Assembly (NCBI GenBank): GCA_030430845.1 | Contig: JAUIKE010000011.1 | Span: 1 to 64,000 of the forward strand | Direction: 5' to 3' | From: Bacteroidia bacterium | GTDB taxonomy: Bacteria; Bacteroidota; Bacteroidia; Chitinophagales; Saprospiraceae | Length of the DNA stretch: 64,000 nt | In this document: piece by piece, positions 44,203-53,314 of the stretch | Layout: each line of letters opens with the position of its first letter | How positions within the stretch are numbered: the stretch's first letter is position 1 | Translations under genes and position numbers: made by a program | Notes under the pieces: model-generated | Told to the model about the DNA's origin: nothing | Database searches by the model: none | What the model saw: the letters and a program-made list of their open reading frames with translations, nothing else

Positions 44203-44505
44203 ATGGGAAGAATAAAAAGAGATGTGATCATGGTAACGGCCTGGGAAGGCAAGTTTAATGCAGTTCGCCTTAAAGTAGAGAAATCGACCATCAATCTGCA
44301 TCGATTTGTCATTCATTACCGAAACGGAGACAAGCAAAATATTCAGGTTCGTAATAAGATAGGACCTGGTCAAACAACCAGAGTGATCAACCTCAAAGGG
44401 CAGGGCAGAAGAGTGATCAACCGGGTAGAGTTCTGGTATGACACCAAAGGCTTTGAAGATAAACGAGGGAAGATTGAGTTGTGGGGAAGACATTACGGGA
44501 ATTGA
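44203..44505 (+). CDS. DUF2541-like protein, possibly N-terminally truncated
   Basis: 100 aa. The pattern D-x-I-x-V...G-K-F-N-A-V-R-L-K-V, then RVINLKGQGRRVINRVEFWYDTKGF and IELWGRHY, resembles DUF2541 proteins (E. coli YaaI type). Those usually have a signal peptide before this domain; here a TGA directly abuts the ATG at 44203, and no signal peptide can be read in frame. It is either a cytosolic variant or a remnant. A strong terminator follows. Confidence 0.55.
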   Translation: MGRIKRDVIMVTAWEGKFNAVRLKVEKSTINLHRFVIHYRNGDKQNIQVRNKIGPGQTTRVINLKGQGRRVINRVEFWYDTKGFEDKRGKIELWGRHYGN

Positions 44506-44543
44506 ATAAAAGAGGAGCGGCTGACAGCCGCTCCTCTTTTATT
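44505..44543. terminator. Symmetrical terminator
   Basis: AATAAAAGAGGAGCGGCTG-a-CAGCCGCTCCTCTTTTATT, a near-perfect 39-bp palindrome directly after the DUF2541-like stop. Confidence 0.88.
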
Positions 44544-44694
44544 TTATAGAGACACTGGAATTAGAAAATAATTATCCATAACTTGCCCCTGGATTTAAAA
44601 GGAAGATAGATGTTGGCATATTTTGAAGGCCGAAAGAGGCCGATGCACCTTTAGATCCAATGCTGCATTTTTTTACTTATTTTATTTTTATACA

Positions 44695-45045
44695 ATGAAC
44701 ATTTTTGTAGCAAAGTTGAATTATGACACTGTGGAAGACGATCTGCGCGATCTCTTCGAACAGTACGGTGAAGTAGACACCGTAAAAATTATTAACGACC
44801 GGGAAACCGGCCGATCTAAAGGTTATGGCTTCGTAGAAATGCCTAACTCCGATGAGGGGAACAACGCAATTGAAAACTTAAACGAAGTTGAATTTGATGG
44901 ACGAACCATCGTAGTAAAAGAAGCTCGCCCGAAAGAAGATAGAAGAGGCGGCGGCGGCGGCGGTTACAACAGAAACCGCGGCGGTGGCGGCGGCGGGTAT
45001 AACAGAGGCGGTGGCGGCGGCTACCGCGACAACAACAGATGGTAA
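44695..45045 (+). CDS. RRM-type glycine-rich RNA-binding protein
   Basis: Start at MNIFVAKLNYDTVEDDLRDLFEQYG (44695). The 116-aa protein has one RRM: RNP2 IFVAKLNY, RNP1 KGYGFVEM, followed by a tail of GGGGYNR repeats. It belongs to the bacterial cold-induced RNA-binding family (as in cyanobacteria and Bacteroidota) that binds U-rich RNA. The 70-nt leader with T-runs upstream could be regulatory. Single gene with its own terminator. Confidence 0.93.
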   Translation: MNIFVAKLNYDTVEDDLRDLFEQYGEVDTVKIINDRETGRSKGYGFVEMPNSDEGNNAIENLNEVEFDGRTIVVKEARPKEDRRGGGGGGYNRNRGGGGGGYNRGGGGGYRDNNRW

Positions 45046-45070
45046 GAAGGTCTAATTACTGATTATAGAC

Positions 45071-45117
45071 GAATTAACGAGTCAATCCAAATTACTGGGT
45101 TGGCTCGTTTTATTTTT
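45071..45117 (+). terminator. Terminator of the RRM gene
   Basis: ACGAGTCAATCC / GGGTTGGCTCGT (12 bp with two G-T pairs), then TTTTATTTTT. Confidence 0.7.
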
Positions 45118-45192
45118 ATCGCAGCAACTCAAAATCTTTCTCTAACTTGTTTTTGATGTTATTTGCAATGGAACTGATTTAAATAATGGGAA

Positions 45193-46827
45193 ATGAAACA
45201 AATCTGGCTAGTACTTTTTCTTTCCGGCATGTGGGCATGCTCCTCTCCTACACCCAACCAAAGTGCCGAACTTAAGCAGGGCATAGTATCTGTAGCTTCT
45301 CCGGAAGCAGCTCAGGCCGGGATGGATATTCTTGCTGCCGGAGGTAATGCCATTGACGCGGCCGTGGCCATCTCTTTTGCTCTCGGGGTTACCGAACCGG
45401 CGATGTCAGGTCTGGGTGGAGGATCTCAGGTCTTGTTTGCTGCTGCCGGCCGATCGCCCATTGTTATTAATGGCACCACACTTTCACCTGCCGCTACGCC
45501 AGTGGATGCTACCAAGGCCGACCTAAAGTATCACACGCGCAGCACCATTCCTTCTACCGTAAAAGTAATGGAATACATCTGGAAAAAATACGGCAGCGGA
45601 CAACTCAGCTGGGCCGAACTTTTGGCTCCTGCCATTCGATACGCGGAAGAAGGCTTCGAGCTAGGAATTTTCAGGCATATGGTGTATAAAAAATACGAGT
45701 CGGCACTTAAGGACAGCCCTTATTATTCCAGTGTGGTTCTCATGCCTGACGGCAATATTCCAGGGCCCGGAGATACCCTCCGACAAGCTTTGCTCGGCAA
45801 AACAATGCGCCGCCTGGCAGAAGCCGGAGCCGAAGACTTTTATTCCGGTGAAATTGCCCAAAAAATAGTCGATGATATGCAACAGAATGATGGCTGGATT
45901 AACCTGGAAGATCTGCAAAACTTTCCCGAACCAAAGGAATTAGTTCCGTTGAATATTGACTACCGGGGATATCAGGTTTTTTCCCAACCACCTCCCTGTG
46001 GTGGTTGGACAGCGCTGCTTATGCTCAACCTATTACAAAACAGCCATGCAGATCAGCTACAATACGGTACAGAAGAACGATTTTTCCGACTGGTCGATGC
46101 CCTGGCCCTGGCACATAATGATCGAAAAGAAAGCCCGATCACTGATCTTGTCAATTATGAAGCAGCAGCCCGTAAAAAACTTTCCATTTCCTATGCTCAG
46201 AACTTGTTAGCAGCTTCCTCTTCGACAGGAAAGTCAGAGCAGGTTGAAGGAGGCGAAACCACCCATTTTTCGGTAGTAGACCGAGCAGGCAATGCAGTGG
46301 CCGTAACCGCTAGCATCAATGCTTATTTCGGAGCTAAAGCGGCTTCTCCGGAGCTCGGTTTTTTATATAACACCTATATGGACGATTTCTTCCTGGGAGA
46401 GCCTGATCACCCTTTTGCCATTCGTCCGGGTGCCATGGCTTATTCATCCATGAGCCCTACGATCGTTCAAAAAGATGGTCAAACCGTACTGGTAATCGGC
46501 AGCCCAGGCTCTGCTCGGATTATTTCTGCGGTGGCTCAGCTCACACAGCTCTGGATAGATAATGAGCTCAGTATTGAGCAAATCGTTGCGCTTCCAAGGT
46601 TGCATAGTGTGAATGGACGTGTGTATATAGAAAATATGCCTTCCATTCCCCACGAGTGGATACAAAAACTAAGGGATCGAGGGTACGAAATCGCCTATCC
46701 AACTTATGACCTGATGAACGGGGATTTAAACCCTTACTTCGGTGGTATTCATGCAATAGCCAAAGAAAATGGCATATGGGCAGGAGGTGCCGACCCAAGA
46801 AGGGACGGGGTGGTGATGATTGAATAA
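45193..46827 (+). CDS. ggt: Gamma-glutamyltransferase, lipoprotein (classical)
   Basis: 544 aa with a lipoprotein signal (LSGMWAC lipobox). GIVSVASPEAAQAGMDILAAGGNAIDAAVA opens the large chain; autoprocessing site GGETTHFSVVDRAGNAVAVT gives nucleophile Thr356 and matches classical GGT TTHxSVVD. The SSMSPT pocket and GSPGSARI oxyanion loop follow. Expected to hydrolyse or transfer gamma-glutamyl groups from glutathione in the periplasm. It is a distinct paralogue of 8556-10406. It is followed after 49 bp by the cupredoxin gene. Confidence 0.93.
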   Translation: MKQIWLVLFLSGMWACSSPTPNQSAELKQGIVSVASPEAAQAGMDILAAGGNAIDAAVAISFALGVTEPAMSGLGGGSQVLFAAAGRSPIVINGTTLSPAATPVDATKADLKYHTRSTIPSTVKVMEYIWKKYGSGQLSWAELLAPAIRYAEEGFELGIFRHMVYKKYESALKDSPYYSSVVLMPDGNIPGPGDTLRQALLGKTMRRLAEAGAEDFYSGEIAQKIVDDMQQNDGWINLEDLQNFPEPKELVPLNIDYRGYQVFSQPPPCGGWTALLMLNLLQNSHADQLQYGTEERFFRLVDALALAHNDRKESPITDLVNYEAAARKKLSISYAQNLLAASSSTGKSEQVEGGETTHFSVVDRAGNAVAVTASINAYFGAKAASPELGFLYNTYMDDFFLGEPDHPFAIRPGAMAYSSMSPTIVQKDGQTVLVIGSPGSARIISAVAQLTQLWIDNELSIEQIVALPRLHSVNGRVYIENMPSIPHEWIQKLRDRGYEIAYPTYDLMNGDLNPYFGGIHAIAKENGIWAGGADPRRDGVVMIE

Positions 46828-46876
46828 ATTCCCATGATTTTTGAGTAAATTTGAAAAAAACTGATTATTCCAGCAT

Positions 46877-47560
46877 ATGCTTAATAAAATATCGGTACTT
46901 CTAATCGTCTCCCTTTTCTTTACTTTTCCAATCTTCAGCCAACAAACAGGCAATAACGAAGTCTACGGACAGGTCCTCTTCTCCCAAAACACTTCAGGCC
47001 TGGTCAGAGGATCTGGCTACAATAAAGACGGCACCAAAGTCATGCACTCAAACGATCCAATGGCCAAGCCGGAGAAAAACATCATCGTCAGTTGCCATCC
47101 TTTGAGTTTTGAGGCTGAATTACCCCCCACTCCGAATGCCTATGTCACCCAAAAAGAACAAACTTTTATCCCCATGGTCCTTCCTGTTACAGTGGGCACC
47201 ACGGTTTATTTTGTGAACGAAGATCAGTTTTTTCACAATGTATACTCCAATACCCCTCGCTCCAGATTTAATATTGGGCGAAGGCCCCCTGGGAATTCTT
47301 ATGGCCAAAAAATAAAAAAAACCGGAGTTGTTCAGCTCTCCTGTGATATTCACAGTCATATGAGCGGCACTGTGCTAAGCCTTGACACTCCTTACTTCAC
47401 AAGAGCCGATGAGGAAGGAAGATTTAAGCTCTCCAATCTGCCGGACGGCCAATATCGACTAGAAATTTTTCACCCGCTCTATCCAAGCGGTTTTTCTGAG
47501 ATAATTGAACTAAAAGGAGGAAAAAGCCTGAATAAATCTATAAATTTAAACAAACCATAG
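46877..47560 (+). CDS. Secreted cupredoxin-like protein with carboxypeptidase-regulatory-like domain
   Basis: 227 aa, signal peptide ending FSQQ. The middle region VTVGTTVYFVNEDQFFHNVYSNTP and VQLSCDIHSHMSGTVLSLDTPYF has the His-Cys-His-Met type 1 copper set of plastocyanin-like domains. The last 60 residues (TRADEEGRFKLSNLPDGQYRLEIFHP) form a carboxypeptidase-regulatory-like beta-sandwich. This combination resembles methylamine-utilisation-type small proteins. It ends 10 bp before the next gene, a predicted outer-membrane barrel, so the two are likely co-expressed. Confidence 0.8.
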   Translation: MLNKISVLLIVSLFFTFPIFSQQTGNNEVYGQVLFSQNTSGLVRGSGYNKDGTKVMHSNDPMAKPEKNIIVSCHPLSFEAELPPTPNAYVTQKEQTFIPMVLPVTVGTTVYFVNEDQFFHNVYSNTPRSRFNIGRRPPGNSYGQKIKKTGVVQLSCDIHSHMSGTVLSLDTPYFTRADEEGRFKLSNLPDGQYRLEIFHPLYPSGFSEIIELKGGKSLNKSINLNKP

Positions 47561-47569
47561 ATCCGATAT

Positions 47570-48793
47570 TTGGCTATGCCACTTAAAATATACCCATTTT
47601 TTATTTTTCTTTTTCTTCCCTTTGCATCATATGCCCAACTGCAACTGGCCTGGAATGCCAATGTAGATATGGAATTAAGCAAAGCAGGAGATCTTTCTCA
47701 TTTTTACTACAATGAAATTCACAATGACCTGACCGACTGGCATTTTGACCTCACTCAAGCCAATGTAATGGGGCAATTGTTCTTGTCCGATCAGTTTAAA
47801 ATGAGTGCTCGCTTGTTAGTAAAACGTAAATGGGGCAAAGAATTTGGGCAGATAAGTATTCCTCAGCTTAATTTGCAATGGTTTCCCAAAGAAAAGAACT
47901 ATAGCCTCACCCTCGGGCGCTTTATCAACCCCTATGGTTCTTTTAATGAAAAACAATTATCCACCCAGCGCACTTTTATCAGTATTCCACTGGCCTACGG
48001 CTATTATCATGGTATTTCCCAACAAATAGGGTTGATGCTGGCACGTGGTCAGTACAATAAAATCAGCTTGAATGGAGAGGTCGACTGGGGAACCTCTACC
48101 GTTTATTATGGCGGATACGTCGGCGGGCTACAGTTCAGTTGGTGGACCGATTCTGCCAACCCAACGAGCTTAAAAGTGGCGCTGGTTAATGGAGCTTCCA
48201 ATATTCGGCAGGTCTTCGGCACTCCTTTAAATGTCGGTTTGGTAAGCCGGCTTAAGTTTCAACCGACCTATTTCTGGCAGCAGGGCGTTTCTATAAGTTT
48301 AGGGAGCTTCATGGAGCGTACCGAGAACAATGAGGTGCTCGACAATTTAAACCAATACTATCAGCTTCTGATAGGAACGGATTACAGTCTAGGAACCGGC
48401 TTTTTTTCCTTTTCGGGAGAAATTATGGCAGCTTTTTACCGCGTTCCTATTTACAGTCCGGAGGAGATGGATTTTCTCTCCGACTCCTCACCGCTCACTC
48501 AAACATTAAGTAATATTTCTTCCTATTTGGATATTAAATATGAACCTCCTTTCCTATCGGGTAGTTTTTTGGCCTATCGACTGGATGCCCTGGTTTTTGG
48601 AAAAATTGAAAATGACCGATATAATGATGAAATTTGGGATAATCATGTGCTGCGACACTCCATCGGTGTAGGCTATAAGCTCTTTCCATTCCTGCTGGTC
48701 AGGGGGATGGCCTCTACTCAGTCTACCCGAAACAAACCGGCCTGGAGTACCCAGCAACGAACGTTCAGACTGATGCTGACGCTGCATTATTAG
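47570..48793 (+). CDS. Predicted outer-membrane beta-barrel protein
   Basis: 407 aa (start may be the second Met at 47576). Signal peptide ending SYAQ, then alternating strands such as WHFDLTQANVMGQLFLSDQFKMSARLLVKRKWG and a final FRLMLTLHY strand. It resembles capsule-porin-like or DcaP-type barrels. It directly follows the cupredoxin gene, so a copper or redox-related envelope role is possible. The family cannot be named with confidence. Confidence 0.7.
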   Translation: MAMPLKIYPFFIFLFLPFASYAQLQLAWNANVDMELSKAGDLSHFYYNEIHNDLTDWHFDLTQANVMGQLFLSDQFKMSARLLVKRKWGKEFGQISIPQLNLQWFPKEKNYSLTLGRFINPYGSFNEKQLSTQRTFISIPLAYGYYHGISQQIGLMLARGQYNKISLNGEVDWGTSTVYYGGYVGGLQFSWWTDSANPTSLKVALVNGASNIRQVFGTPLNVGLVSRLKFQPTYFWQQGVSISLGSFMERTENNEVLDNLNQYYQLLIGTDYSLGTGFFSFSGEIMAAFYRVPIYSPEEMDFLSDSSPLTQTLSNISSYLDIKYEPPFLSGSFLAYRLDALVFGKIENDRYNDEIWDNHVLRHSIGVGYKLFPFLLVRGMASTQSTRNKPAWSTQQRTFRLMLTLHY

Positions 48794-48795
48794 TA

Positions 48796-48892
48796 GGGGC
48801 ACACCTTCGTCAAGACTTCGGGGGCTGGGGAAGGTCGAAGGTCGAGGGTCGAGGGGCACCACCTTCGTCAAGACTTCGGTGGGCGGGGAAGG
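48796..48892. repeat. 38-bp direct repeat pair with CCTTCGTCAAGACTTCGG core
   Basis: GGGGCACACCTTCGTCAAGACTTCGG...GGGGAAGG at 48796-48834 and again at 48853-48892, separated by TCGAAGGTCGAGGGTCGA. It lies between the barrel gene and the histidine kinase gene. Confidence 0.7.
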
Positions 48893-48937
48893 AGAATGTC
48901 ATTTTTAGCTTAAAAAAAATCATCATAAAGATCTTTC

Positions 48938-51208
48938 ATGCACAAAAGATTTTGGTATGCTATATTGATCCTCTTTTTTCACAATCTGGCGCTATCTGCC
49001 CAGTCGGGAGTCTCCTATTTTTCTTCCCTTAATACCTTCCAGAAAAAAGCAGAACAATTCCTTTGGAACGACGAAATAGAGGAACTACAGGCCTACTGCC
49101 GGCCCTTCCTCGATGATGGCCAGGCAGCTCGAACCAAAGCTTATGCACACTTTTATGCGGGAGAAGGGATGTTATTGGAAAATGATTTAAATAAAGCGCA
49201 AGATCACTTTTTAGAATCCCTCAAACTCTTTGAAAACAGCCGTAATACGGAAGGTTTGGCGGCTGCTCATTTAAAACTGGGTAATATTGCTTTTTTTGAG
49301 GGAAACAATCAGGAAGCCGAACGGCATTACACTCCTGCTTTTGATCATGCACAGCAGATCAATGCCCATACGATTTTATATGAAGCCTGTCAGAACTGGG
49401 CGACTATATACAGTAACCGCCAAGAGTTTGAAAAGAGCATGCGCATGCTCAAAGAAGCCTTACAAGCTGCCCAGGCTCTTATTGACCCTAGAAAAGAAAC
49501 CGTCATTTTTAATCAGATTTCCACCAATTATCACTCAATTGGACAGCTGGATTCTGCCATTTATTATTTTAAAAAATTATTAGACCTAAAAAAAACAGAG
49601 GCAGACACCGCCGGCTTAGTTAGTGATTTAAGCACACTCGGCAACTTGTACAGTGAGTTGGGCAACCACGTTCAGGCCCAGAATTACCTGGTGGATGCCG
49701 TTTCCAAAGCAGAACAAATCCGGGATACTTTCTCGTTGATGTCCCTTTACACCGATATCAGCAAGGTATATTCCGCTCAGGGCATTTGGAGTAAAGCCGA
49801 GATCTATGCCCAAAAAGGCATCGAAATGGCTCGTGCGAAAGGGATACAGTTCATTGAAGCTCAAAATTTAAAAAACTACGGCTATATCTTAGAAGAAAAG
49901 GGAACTATTGAAGCGGCCCTGAACAAATACAAACAGGCATTAGTCCTTTTTCAAGCGCTCAATAATCCACTCAATATGGTGGACATTCAGATTCGGATCG
50001 GGAACCTATTACAAAGCCAGGAAGACTATTCTGAGGCCCGTCAATTCTTACAGGAAGCCTTGTCCATACGAACTCAGTATGATGATAAAATGGGGATTTT
50101 AGACTCCAAATTGCTGCTCGGGGAGCTCGATATTAGACAAAAAAACTACCAAAAAGCCATTCCTCTGCTGGAAACATGTATTTCTCCTGCCATCAACCTC
50201 AATAATCGCAATGCGCTGATGAAAACCTATAGGTTACTGGCAGAAGCTCATAAGGGAGTCAATCAATTTGAAACTGCGCTGGATTATTTTTCTCAATATA
50301 CTACAGTAAAAGATAGTCTTTTGCAAATCGACAGGATCCGGGAAGTCAATCGAATAGACGCACAATTCCAAACAGCCAAAAAAGACAAGGAAATTGCGCA
50401 GCAAAGGGCCGAATTGGAAAGACAGAAAGCCCAAATCCAACAACGCAATTATCAAAATGCCCTTCTGATAGCCGGTTTGATCATCTTCATGCTGCTGGCA
50501 GGATCCTTCTATTTTATTTACTTCAAAAACAAGCAACTAAATAAGAAGAAAATAGAAGTGCTGACTAAAGAACAGGAGACTCAACGGCTGAAATCTATTT
50601 TAGAAGGAGAAGAAAGAGAACGTCGCCGGATGGCTCGTGAACTCCATGACGGGCTGGGCGCCTCTCTGGCCACCGTAAAAATGCAGATCAGCGCCCTGTC
50701 AGATAAGTTTTTCGGGATACAGGAGCATAAGAGTTACCAGGCAGCAGAAAACCTAATTGACGATGCCTGCCAAAATGTTCGGGAAATTTCCCATAATTTG
50801 ATGCCAACTGTCCTGGAAGAACACGGTTTGGAATTTGCCCTGGCCAATGTTTGTGAACGCTTTGGCCATCAGCAAAAAATGGAGGTAGAGTTTATCCCGT
50901 ATGGATTGGATCAGGAACTGGAAGAAGTTATTCAGGTGGCTGTTTTCCGTTGTGTTCAGGAATTGTTAAAAAACATCGCACAACATGCTCAGTCTTCAGA
51001 AGTCATCGTTCAGATAACCGTCGAGGATAAGCAGCTGAACCTGGTGGTCGAAGATAATGGAAGCGGTTTTGATCCCGAAAAAATTAAGGAAAAGGAGGGC
51101 ATCGGTATTCGTAATATTCGCTCCAGAATTGAATATTTAAACGGACAATTAGATATATACAGCAAAAAAGGAGAAGGCAGCACCTTTACAATTGATATTC
51201 CACTATGA
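48938..51208 (+). CDS. TPR sensor histidine kinase (NarL-type partner)
   Basis: 756 aa. Signal-like N-terminus, about ten TPRs in the periplasm (residues 40-470), one transmembrane helix near 505-525 (LIAGLIIFMLLAGSFYFIYF), then a HisKA_3 phosphoacceptor (His570 in RRMARELHDGLGASLATVKM) and HATPase_c (VAVFRCVQELLKNIAQHA, VVEDNGSGFDPEKI). The TPRs probably sense a periplasmic ligand. It is 21 bp upstream of a LuxR/NarL response regulator and should phosphorylate it. Confidence 0.93.
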   Translation: MHKRFWYAILILFFHNLALSAQSGVSYFSSLNTFQKKAEQFLWNDEIEELQAYCRPFLDDGQAARTKAYAHFYAGEGMLLENDLNKAQDHFLESLKLFENSRNTEGLAAAHLKLGNIAFFEGNNQEAERHYTPAFDHAQQINAHTILYEACQNWATIYSNRQEFEKSMRMLKEALQAAQALIDPRKETVIFNQISTNYHSIGQLDSAIYYFKKLLDLKKTEADTAGLVSDLSTLGNLYSELGNHVQAQNYLVDAVSKAEQIRDTFSLMSLYTDISKVYSAQGIWSKAEIYAQKGIEMARAKGIQFIEAQNLKNYGYILEEKGTIEAALNKYKQALVLFQALNNPLNMVDIQIRIGNLLQSQEDYSEARQFLQEALSIRTQYDDKMGILDSKLLLGELDIRQKNYQKAIPLLETCISPAINLNNRNALMKTYRLLAEAHKGVNQFETALDYFSQYTTVKDSLLQIDRIREVNRIDAQFQTAKKDKEIAQQRAELERQKAQIQQRNYQNALLIAGLIIFMLLAGSFYFIYFKNKQLNKKKIEVLTKEQETQRLKSILEGEERERRRMARELHDGLGASLATVKMQISALSDKFFGIQEHKSYQAAENLIDDACQNVREISHNLMPTVLEEHGLEFALANVCERFGHQQKMEVEFIPYGLDQELEEVIQVAVFRCVQELLKNIAQHAQSSEVIVQITVEDKQLNLVVEDNGSGFDPEKIKEKEGIGIRNIRSRIEYLNGQLDIYSKKGEGSTFTIDIPL

Positions 51209-51229
51209 AGTTGTTTAAAAAAATATAAC

Positions 51230-51871
51230 ATGCATATTCTTTTAGTAGACGACCACCAGATCGTTATTGACGGCTTAAAAACCTTGCTGGACGGTGAAAC
51301 AGATATAGAACAAATTTATGAAGCTCAAAATGGGGAAGCCACTTTGGACCTGGTAAAGAGTACTTCTGTTGACCTGATCCTACTAGACATAAACCTGCCT
51401 GATAAAAGCGGCTTCGAAATCTGTAAAGCCATAAAAAGCAAACAAGCTGAGATCAAGATCATTGCCCTGACCATGCACGATAATGCCGGTTATATATCCA
51501 GAATGATCAAATCCGGGGTGGATGGTTACATTCTTAAAAATACAGGCAAAGAGGAATTATTACAGGCTATCCGCACCGTGATGAAAGGCGATCGCTATTT
51601 CAGCGCAGAAGTGACGGACGCCCTCGTGTCGGGCACCCCCAAATCTCGCGAGCCCCGCACTGGCGACTTCATTCAAAAACTCACTCGCCGGGAAAAAGAA
51701 GTATTGCAACTCATCGTGGAAGAAATGACTACTGATGAAATTGCAGCCAAATTATTCATCTCAGCAACCACCGTAATTTCTCATCGCAAAAGTCTGCTCA
51801 GAAAGCTCAATGCCAAGAATACGGCCGGGCTGGTAAAGGCTGCTTTTGAGTTTGGATTGTTGGAATCTTAA
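51230..51871 (+). CDS. LuxR/NarL-type response regulator
   Basis: 213 aa. Receiver domain with phosphorylatable Asp53 in LILLDINLPD, Thr in ALTMHD and Lys in YILKNTG; C-terminal HTH LuxR domain LTRREKEVLQLIVEEMTTDEIAAKLFISATTVISHRKSLLRKL. It pairs with the kinase directly upstream. Regulon unknown; the upstream cupredoxin/barrel genes are candidates. Its stop is in a long terminator. Confidence 0.94.
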   Translation: MHILLVDDHQIVIDGLKTLLDGETDIEQIYEAQNGEATLDLVKSTSVDLILLDINLPDKSGFEICKAIKSKQAEIKIIALTMHDNAGYISRMIKSGVDGYILKNTGKEELLQAIRTVMKGDRYFSAEVTDALVSGTPKSREPRTGDFIQKLTRREKEVLQLIVEEMTTDEIAAKLFISATTVISHRKSLLRKLNAKNTAGLVKAAFEFGLLES

Positions 51872-51926
51872 ATTAAATAGGACTGTTACATCCGCCTGAG
51901 GCGGATGTAACAGTCCTATTTAATTT
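51870..51926. terminator. 57-bp near-perfect palindromic terminator
   Basis: AAATTAAATAGGACTGTTACATCCGCC-tga-GGCGGATGTAACAGTCCTATTTAATTT. The core CATCCGCCTGAGGCGGATG is shared with the terminator at 60603-60653. Confidence 0.88.
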
Positions 51927-51942
51927 ATTCGTTTATTTATTT

Positions 51943-52875
51943 TCACCATACCGGCTGCTTCTCCCACACATAGGTAATAAGACCTCCCCATCCTCCAAGA
52001 ACATACGTCATGGCAATCTGATCGGAAGGCCGATCGGGTACTCTAAAGGTGAAAGTTCTTTGAGCACGAGGGGTGATTATTCCAGTAGAACCTGAGCGAC
52101 CCACAAAAATACTGTTGTAATTAGTGACAGGAGGGTCGTATTCCGCATGGAAACCCCCAAAATCAATCCGAGGAGATATGCCGATATGATAGTTTTGTAA
52201 AGTGCCGCCGGCTTCTGCACTCAGATGCACCACAAACTCCTGGCCGGGAACTAGCTCATTCGGCGGTAACTGAGACCAGCGAACGGTGAAAAGCCAATCG
52301 TATTCAAGGTTACCATTGTCTAAATAAGCGTATGTCTGATGCGTACAGCCATTACCATATACATTGGTGAGCTCCCGGCCTTTACCATTCCTGGTAGACT
52401 TTTGCAATTGTTTGTTGTCGGGATTAACTTTGGGAAAACCTTGTTTAAGCACCCATCTGAACACGCTTCCGGAACTGCCCAATTCCCAGGCAGGCTTGCT
52501 ACCGTAGGGCAGCCACAGCCAACCTCCATTGATCATGTTCGGATCATGCCCATTGTCGTACTCCAGCGGGATAACCTGGCTGTAAAATACATTGTACATA
52601 CTCTGGCCGGTGTTGGGGTCATAGGAGACTCTCTCGATACGCATGACTTTTCGATATTGGACCCACCAGCCTTTGTAGGTCTTATCCTCCGACTGACCTA
52701 CATAAACACCTCCTAACTTTTGCAACTCCAAGGCTTTCGCCTCCGTAACCGTCCCGATCAGCGACTCCTTTAACTGGGCCTCTAATCGGTTGGCACTAAA
52801 AAGAAGTACGGCCAGGATTAGTAACAGATAAAGTAGAAACTCCAGAAACCTATTGGAAAGATGTATCGTTTTCAT
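51943..52875 (-). CDS. Secreted hypothetical protein
   Basis: 310 aa; hydrophobic N-terminus (LLYLLLILAVLLFSANRLEAQ) as a signal peptide. The mature part is rich in Trp, Tyr and Gly with several beta strands (VYVGQSEDKTYKGWWVQYRKVMRIERV; NYHIGISPRIDFGGFHAEY). I recognise no family. It is monocistronic, convergent with the response regulator gene and preceded by a 13-bp-stem hairpin. Confidence 0.6.
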   Translation of the reverse strand: MKTIHLSNRFLEFLLYLLLILAVLLFSANRLEAQLKESLIGTVTEAKALELQKLGGVYVGQSEDKTYKGWWVQYRKVMRIERVSYDPNTGQSMYNVFYSQVIPLEYDNGHDPNMINGGWLWLPYGSKPAWELGSSGSVFRWVLKQGFPKVNPDNKQLQKSTRNGKGRELTNVYGNGCTHQTYAYLDNGNLEYDWLFTVRWSQLPPNELVPGQEFVVHLSAEAGGTLQNYHIGISPRIDFGGFHAEYDPPVTNYNSIFVGRSGSTGIITPRAQRTFTFRVPDRPSDQIAMTYVLGGWGGLITYVWEKQPVW

Positions 52876-52932
52876 GACCGATCATTTTTGGTGAGAATCG
52901 GGAGAGAGAGGGTCCAAACAATGTTCTTTTTT

Positions 52933-52980
52933 GGAGGTAGTGATGAATGAAAAGCTTCGTTTCCATCCATCACTACCTCC
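52933..52980. other. 13-bp-stem hairpin in the leader of the secreted protein
   Basis: GGAGGTAGTGATG / CATCACTACCTCC with a 22-nt loop, 57 bp upstream of the minus-strand start. It would be in the 5' UTR. The remainder of 52981-53160 is AT-rich and shows no gene. Confidence 0.5.
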
Positions 52981-53160
52981 AGAGAAACAAAACGGCAAGG
53001 GACAGATTTTTCTTTCTTAGAATCTCTGTCAGGAATTTGAGAAAAGCAATGATAAAAGTCAGTTTTATACCTTGCTTCCCAGCGCATTCATTCCGGTTTG
53101 TCTATTTGTTTTTTATAAACAAAAAGTTGATAAAATATTTTATAAAAATACAATTTGTTG

Positions 53161-53168
53161 TATATTTG
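53161..53168 (+). promoter_or_regulatory. Candidate -7 promoter box TATATTTG
   Basis: Perfect match to the Bacteroidota TAnnTTTG -7 consensus, 146 bp upstream of the pseudo-CHAT gene. The -33 match is weak (TTT). The following leader contains GATAGGAT / ATCCTATC (about 53196-53219). Confidence 0.45.
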
Positions 53169-53314
53169 CAACAGATTAAACATTTAATGTTCTTTGATAG
53201 GATGCTGAATTATCCTATCCCATAAAGTTATTGCTTGAAATTCTGGGTATTTTGTATATTAGTAAATGACATAGATGCATTTTATTTACTTAAGACGATC
53301 AAAACCCAGTTCTT

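Noticed and set aside
39893-48892. CRISPR array
   Set aside because: Word repeats are too short, irregular and lack unique spacers; no cas genes are present.
10471-52875. Type IX secretion C-terminal sorting domains on secreted proteins
   Set aside because: None of the predicted secreted proteins has a recognisable sorting tail near the C-terminus.
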